Source: Rhodospirillales bacterium (lineage in GTDB: Bacteria > Pseudomonadota > Alphaproteobacteria > Acetobacterales > Acetobacteraceae). Taken from it: a stretch of DNA of 64,000 nucleotides. Where the stretch lies: assembly GCA_025352665.1 (NCBI GenBank), contig JANXSM010000064.1:1-64000 (forward strand), given 5' to 3'. The notes beneath the pieces are model-generated. The model ran no database searches. It was not told where the DNA came from and was given only the letters and a program-made list of their open reading frames with translations. Made by a program: the position numbers and the translations under genes. Positions 61,238 through 64,000 of this stretch are shown here, piece after piece (within the stretch, counting starts at the first letter, position 1; each line of letters starts with the position of its first letter).

Positions 61238-61912
61238 CGCATATGCGGCCGCCGCCGGTGCCGTCATGGCCATGCGGCCAAAGAACGGCGCGGGGATGCC
61301 GTCGTTCATCTTTTGGTCGACGAGCATGCCGAGGTAGCCCTTGCGGCCAAGATGCAGCAGGGCCGCGCGGGCGCCCTGGGCCCCTTTCGGAAAGTTCGGA
61401 ACAGCGCCCGCCGCGCACATGCGCAGGTCGATGATCATGCGGTCCACCAGCGGGTTCTTGGCCGCGCGGTAGAAGTTGCTCATGGCAATGCCGTAGCGGG
61501 CGGCGATGGCGGGCAGGAACTCCCAATTGCCGATATGGGCGGAAACGAAGATCACCGGCCCACCCTGCGCCACAAGAGTGGCGAGAATCCCGCTGCCTTC
61601 GACGACCCATCCCGGCCCAGCATCGCTGGGGCCGAGATTTGCGATATGCGGCAGTTCGGCGGCCACGCGGCCGAGATTGTCCCAGACACTGCGCAGCGTG
61701 ACACGTCGGGTCGCCGCGTCCATGGCGGGGAGGGCACGCTGAAGGTTGGCGTCGCCGACGCGGGTGACCGGCAGGTGCATGCCGATGGTGCGTGCGATTG
61801 CGCCGCCAAGGTTGGAAGCACGCGTGGGGCCAAGCCTGCGCATCAGTCCGATCAGCAGTCCCGCGGCGGCGGCCTCGATGCTGAACTGTAGGTTTTGGAG
61901 CCAGCGTTTCAT
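61013..61912 (-). CDS. lpxL: Lipid A acyltransferase (LpxL/HtrB-like)
   Basis: A 299-residue acyltransferase of the lysophospholipid/lipid A late acyltransferase family. It has an N-terminal membrane anchor and the HX4E catalytic motif (VSAHIGNWEF, H126 and E131), followed by RAAKNPLVDRMI and the GMLVDQKMNDGIPAPFFGR motif. It adds a secondary acyl chain to Kdo2-lipid A precursors. The ATG overlaps the lpxK stop (ATGA). The 3' end overlaps the opposing GT9 half by 225 bases. Confidence 0.88.
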   Translation of the reverse strand: MKRWLQNLQFSIEAAAAGLLIGLMRRLGPTRASNLGGAIARTIGMHLPVTRVGDANLQRALPAMDAATRRVTLRSVWDNLGRVAAELPHIANLGPSDAGPGWVVEGSGILATLVAQGGPVIFVSAHIGNWEFLPAIAARYGIAMSNFYRAAKNPLVDRMIIDLRMCAAGAVPNFPKGAQGARAALLHLGRKGYLGMLVDQKMNDGIPAPFFGRMAMTAPAAAAYALRFRCPLVPAHTQRLGPARMRLIIEPPMRLPETFDRQKDIALLTAEINAVLEGWIRERPGEWLWLHRRWPREDG

Positions 61913-62874
61913 CGGCCCGCCATGAGGTCGGCGAGCAGGCGGTCGATTTCGCCGGGATGCTCCCACCGCAATCCCACGCGCAGCACACGGATATCGCCGC
62001 GCACTCGGCGTGGCAGCCGGACATGGTCTTTCTCGGTGGTGACCAGGGCGGCGTCCTGCTTGCGGGCCTCGGCGCGCAGGCGTTGCAGATCGGCCTCGGT
62101 GTAGAGGTGGTGATCGGGGAAGCTGAGCTTCGCGAGGGGCCTGTGGCCTGACTCTGTGAGCGTGTCGAAGAACTTCTGCGGCCGGCCGATGCCTGCGAAG
62201 GCGACGATGCGGCGCGGCAGGGCAGCGAGGTCGGCCGCATTCGGTACCAGGCGGGCACGCAGGATCGGCAGACCCGCAGGGAGATGCGTCACGGCATTCG
62301 CGGTGTCGTCGCCGATCAGCACCGCGGCGCTGCTGCGGGCGGCGGCGCGGGCGACGCTTTCGCGCAGCGGGCCCGCGGGCAGGATGCGGCCGTTGCCGAA
62401 GCCGGCGCCGCCATCGATCACCAGCAGGCTCGCAGTCTTGGTCAGCGTCGGGTTCTGCAGCCCGTCGTCCATGATCAGCACCTCGGCGCCCTCGGCGATG
62501 GCCAGACGGGCGGCGGCGGCGCGATCTGCACCGACATAGGTGGGGGCCTGGGACGCGAGCAGTTGAGGTTCGTCGCCGATGGTTGCGGCATTGGCCGGGA
62601 TGACACGGGTGGTATCTGTTGCTTCGCCGCCGTGGCCGCGGGTGAGATAGGCCACACGATGGCCAGCGGCCTGCAGGCGATGGCCGAGATCCAGCGCAAG
62701 CGGAGTTTTGCCAGCACCGCCGACGGTGGCATTGCCGCAGCAAATTACCGGAACCGGGGCCGTCCAGCCCGGCCGCCGCATGCGCCACGCCGTGGCCCAG
62801 GCGTAGACGGGCGGCAACGCGCGCATCGGCCACGGTGGCGTACGACCATGCGACCACCAGTCGGGCGGGATCAT
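61909..62874 (-). CDS. lpxK: Tetraacyldisaccharide 4'-kinase
   Basis: A 321-residue inner-membrane kinase that phosphorylates the 4' position of the lipid A disaccharide. Walker A is GNATVGGAGKTP (about 47-58) and Walker-B-like VLIMDDGLQNPTL follows. Family motifs AYLTRGHGG and FAGIGRPQKFFDTL are present. The ATG at 62874 overlaps the waaA stop; a GTG two codons earlier is possible. Its gene order waaA-lpxK-lpxL is a lipid A/Kdo operon. Confidence 0.95.
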   Translation of the reverse strand: MIPPDWWSHGRTPPWPMRALPPVYAWATAWRMRRPGWTAPVPVICCGNATVGGAGKTPLALDLGHRLQAAGHRVAYLTRGHGGEATDTTRVIPANAATIGDEPQLLASQAPTYVGADRAAAARLAIAEGAEVLIMDDGLQNPTLTKTASLLVIDGGAGFGNGRILPAGPLRESVARAAARSSAAVLIGDDTANAVTHLPAGLPILRARLVPNAADLAALPRRIVAFAGIGRPQKFFDTLTESGHRPLAKLSFPDHHLYTEADLQRLRAEARKQDAALVTTEKDHVRLPRRVRGDIRVLRVGLRWEHPGEIDRLLADLMAGR

Positions 62875-64000
62875 TGGCACAGCGCCGCCAGCGAGTGCGC
62901 CACCAGGCGGGGCAGGTCCGTGGCGGCCCGGGCGGTGGCGATGCCGGCCTGGCCCATGCGGTCGCGGGCATCGGGATTGCTCAGCAACCGGTCGATCGCG
63001 CGGTCGAGCGCTGGGGCATCGGGCAACACCTCCAGCGCCCCGGCCTGCTGTAGGGTGGCCACGATATCGCTGAAATTCCCGGTGCGTGGGCCGACCAGAA
63101 CGGAGCAGCCGAGCCGTGCCGGTTCCAGAGGGTTCTGGCCGCCGGAGACGGTGAGACTGCGGCCGACGAACACCAGCTGGATGGCGCGGTACAGCAGACC
63201 CAGGTCGCCCATCGTATCAGCGATCCAGATGCCGCCGGCCGGCGGGTCCTGCCCCAGGGAGCGTTGCGGCGCCCCCGCGCGTTCGGCAAGCGTGGCGCCA
63301 CGGTCGGGATGGCGAGGTGCTATGACGGTGAGCAGGCCTGGATGGCGATTGGCGAGGGCGTTGTGCGCGGCGATGACGATATCCTCCTCGCCCGGATGCG
63401 TCTGCGCCGCGAGCCATACCGGGCGGTCGCCGAGGAGGTGGCACAGACGGGCAAGCTCGACGGGGTCCGCCGGCAAAGGCTCGGCGGCGAACTTGAGGTT
63501 GCCGGGTGCGGTGACATGGCTGGCGCCGAGCGCCCGCAGGCGCAGGGCGTCCGCCTCGGCCTGGGCCTGGATGGCGGTGAAGCTGCCAAGCAGCGTGCGC
63601 GCGAGACCCGGCAACCGGCGCCAGCGGTCGAAGCTGCGTTGCGAGAGGCGCGCGTTGATCAGCAGCAACGGAATACGACGCTCACGACAGATAGTGAGCA
63701 GATTGGGCCAGATCTCGCTTTCGACCATCGCACCCGCATCAGGACGCCAATGATCAAGGAAGCGGGCGATCCACCGGGGCACGTCGAGCGGGATGAAACG
63801 ATGTAGCAGGCGCGCATGGGGAAGGCGCCGGGCGAGCTGATCGGCCGAGGTGACCGTGCCGGTGGTGACGAGCACGTGCAGCGCTGGATCGGCCAGCAGG
63901 CTTTCGATCACCGGCAGGATCGAGAGCGTTTCCCCAACGCTTGCCGCGTGCAGCCAGATCAGCCGTCCATCGGGGCGCGGCGTGGTGTCGATGCCGCGGC
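62871..64000 (-). CDS. waaA: 3-deoxy-D-manno-octulosonic acid transferase, 5' end outside window
   Basis: Kdo transferase that attaches Kdo to lipid A. At least 376 residues are within the window, and the frame continues beyond position 64000. Readable segments include LIWLHAASVGE (at the window edge), SEIWPNLL, RHPDRGATLAERAG, DTMGDLGLLYRAIQLVFVGRSL and GGQNPLEPARLG, the last two typical of the family. The end overlaps lpxK (ATGA). Confidence 0.95.
   Translation of the reverse strand, partial: RGIDTTPRPDGRLIWLHAASVGETLSILPVIESLLADPALHVLVTTGTVTSADQLARRLPHARLLHRFIPLDVPRWIARFLDHWRPDAGAMVESEIWPNLLTICRERRIPLLLINARLSQRSFDRWRRLPGLARTLLGSFTAIQAQAEADALRLRALGASHVTAPGNLKFAAEPLPADPVELARLCHLLGDRPVWLAAQTHPGEEDIVIAAHNALANRHPGLLTVIAPRHPDRGATLAERAGAPQRSLGQDPPAGGIWIADTMGDLGLLYRAIQLVFVGRSLTVSGGQNPLEPARLGCSVLVGPRTGNFSDIVATLQQAGALEVLPDAPALDRAIDRLLSNPDARDRMGQAGIATARAATDLPRLVAHSLAALCQ

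Noticed and set aside
61238-63753. Plus-strand frames opposite lpxL, lpxK and waaA
   Set aside because: They oppose strongly conserved genes and show only shadow composition.

Overview
The window is high-GC DNA with dense, often overlapping genes. The gene set points to an alphaproteobacterium, most likely a member of the Acetobacteraceae (Rhodospirillales). Clues are the scattered polyhydroxyalkanoate genes with an alphaproteobacterial PhaR, a DUF3576 lipoprotein, a DUF3297 protein, the lipid A genes waaA-lpxK-lpxL, PutA with a coupled Lrp regulator, and kdpFABCDE. I saw no rRNA, tRNA, CRISPR array or phage module. The assignment rests on recognised families, not on a marker-gene comparison.

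Region by region: 0-1.3 kb is debris of an IS1182-like transposase plus an unrecognised gene tail. 1.3-8 kb holds acetyl-CoA acetyltransferase; an ECF sigma/anti-sigma pair with a cupredoxin and a metallophosphoesterase; and a PHA synthase-like gene with a small PhaE-like gene, divergent from phaR. 8-11.1 kb has two tandem paralogous porins with good terminators. 11.4-15.7 kb has a thiamine-phosphate-synthase-like gene divergent from yggS, then kup and a methyltransferase. 15.8-34.3 kb is dominated by large glycosyltransferases (GT32, GT2+GT4, GT9, GT2, and a 1245-residue protein with a GH99-like domain plus GT4 and GT2). Interspersed are phaB, a DMT exporter, a flavoprotein and a peptide-binding protein.

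34.3-45.3 kb is mainly metabolic: a 2-hydroxyacid dehydrogenase, DUF3297, purD, xseA, MarR and MFS genes, and a putA-lrp-PPC operon. 45.4-53.8 kb is a complete high-affinity K+ operon (27-residue leader peptide, kdpF, A, B, C, D, E) that ends in a PTS EIIA-like gene. 53.9-59 kb is one operon with a polar amino acid ABC transporter, an M20 deacylase and a serine hydrolase. 59-64 kb is a lipopolysaccharide region: a coiled-coil protein and a GT9 glycosyltransferase split over two genes, facing lpxL, lpxK and waaA.

How it works together: acetyl-CoA goes through PhaA and PhaB to 3-hydroxybutyryl-CoA and the PHA synthase, with PhaR sensing granules, although the genes lie in three places. Potassium is served by both low-affinity Kup and the inducible Kdp system. 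The large glycosyltransferases and the lipid A/Kdo genes suggest a heavily glycosylated envelope. The most unusual features are the glycosyltransferases with shared N-terminal aromatic repeats, the split GT9 with an inserted beta-rich segment, the PhaE-like/PhaC-like out-of-frame overlap, and the EIIA gene inside the kdp operon.
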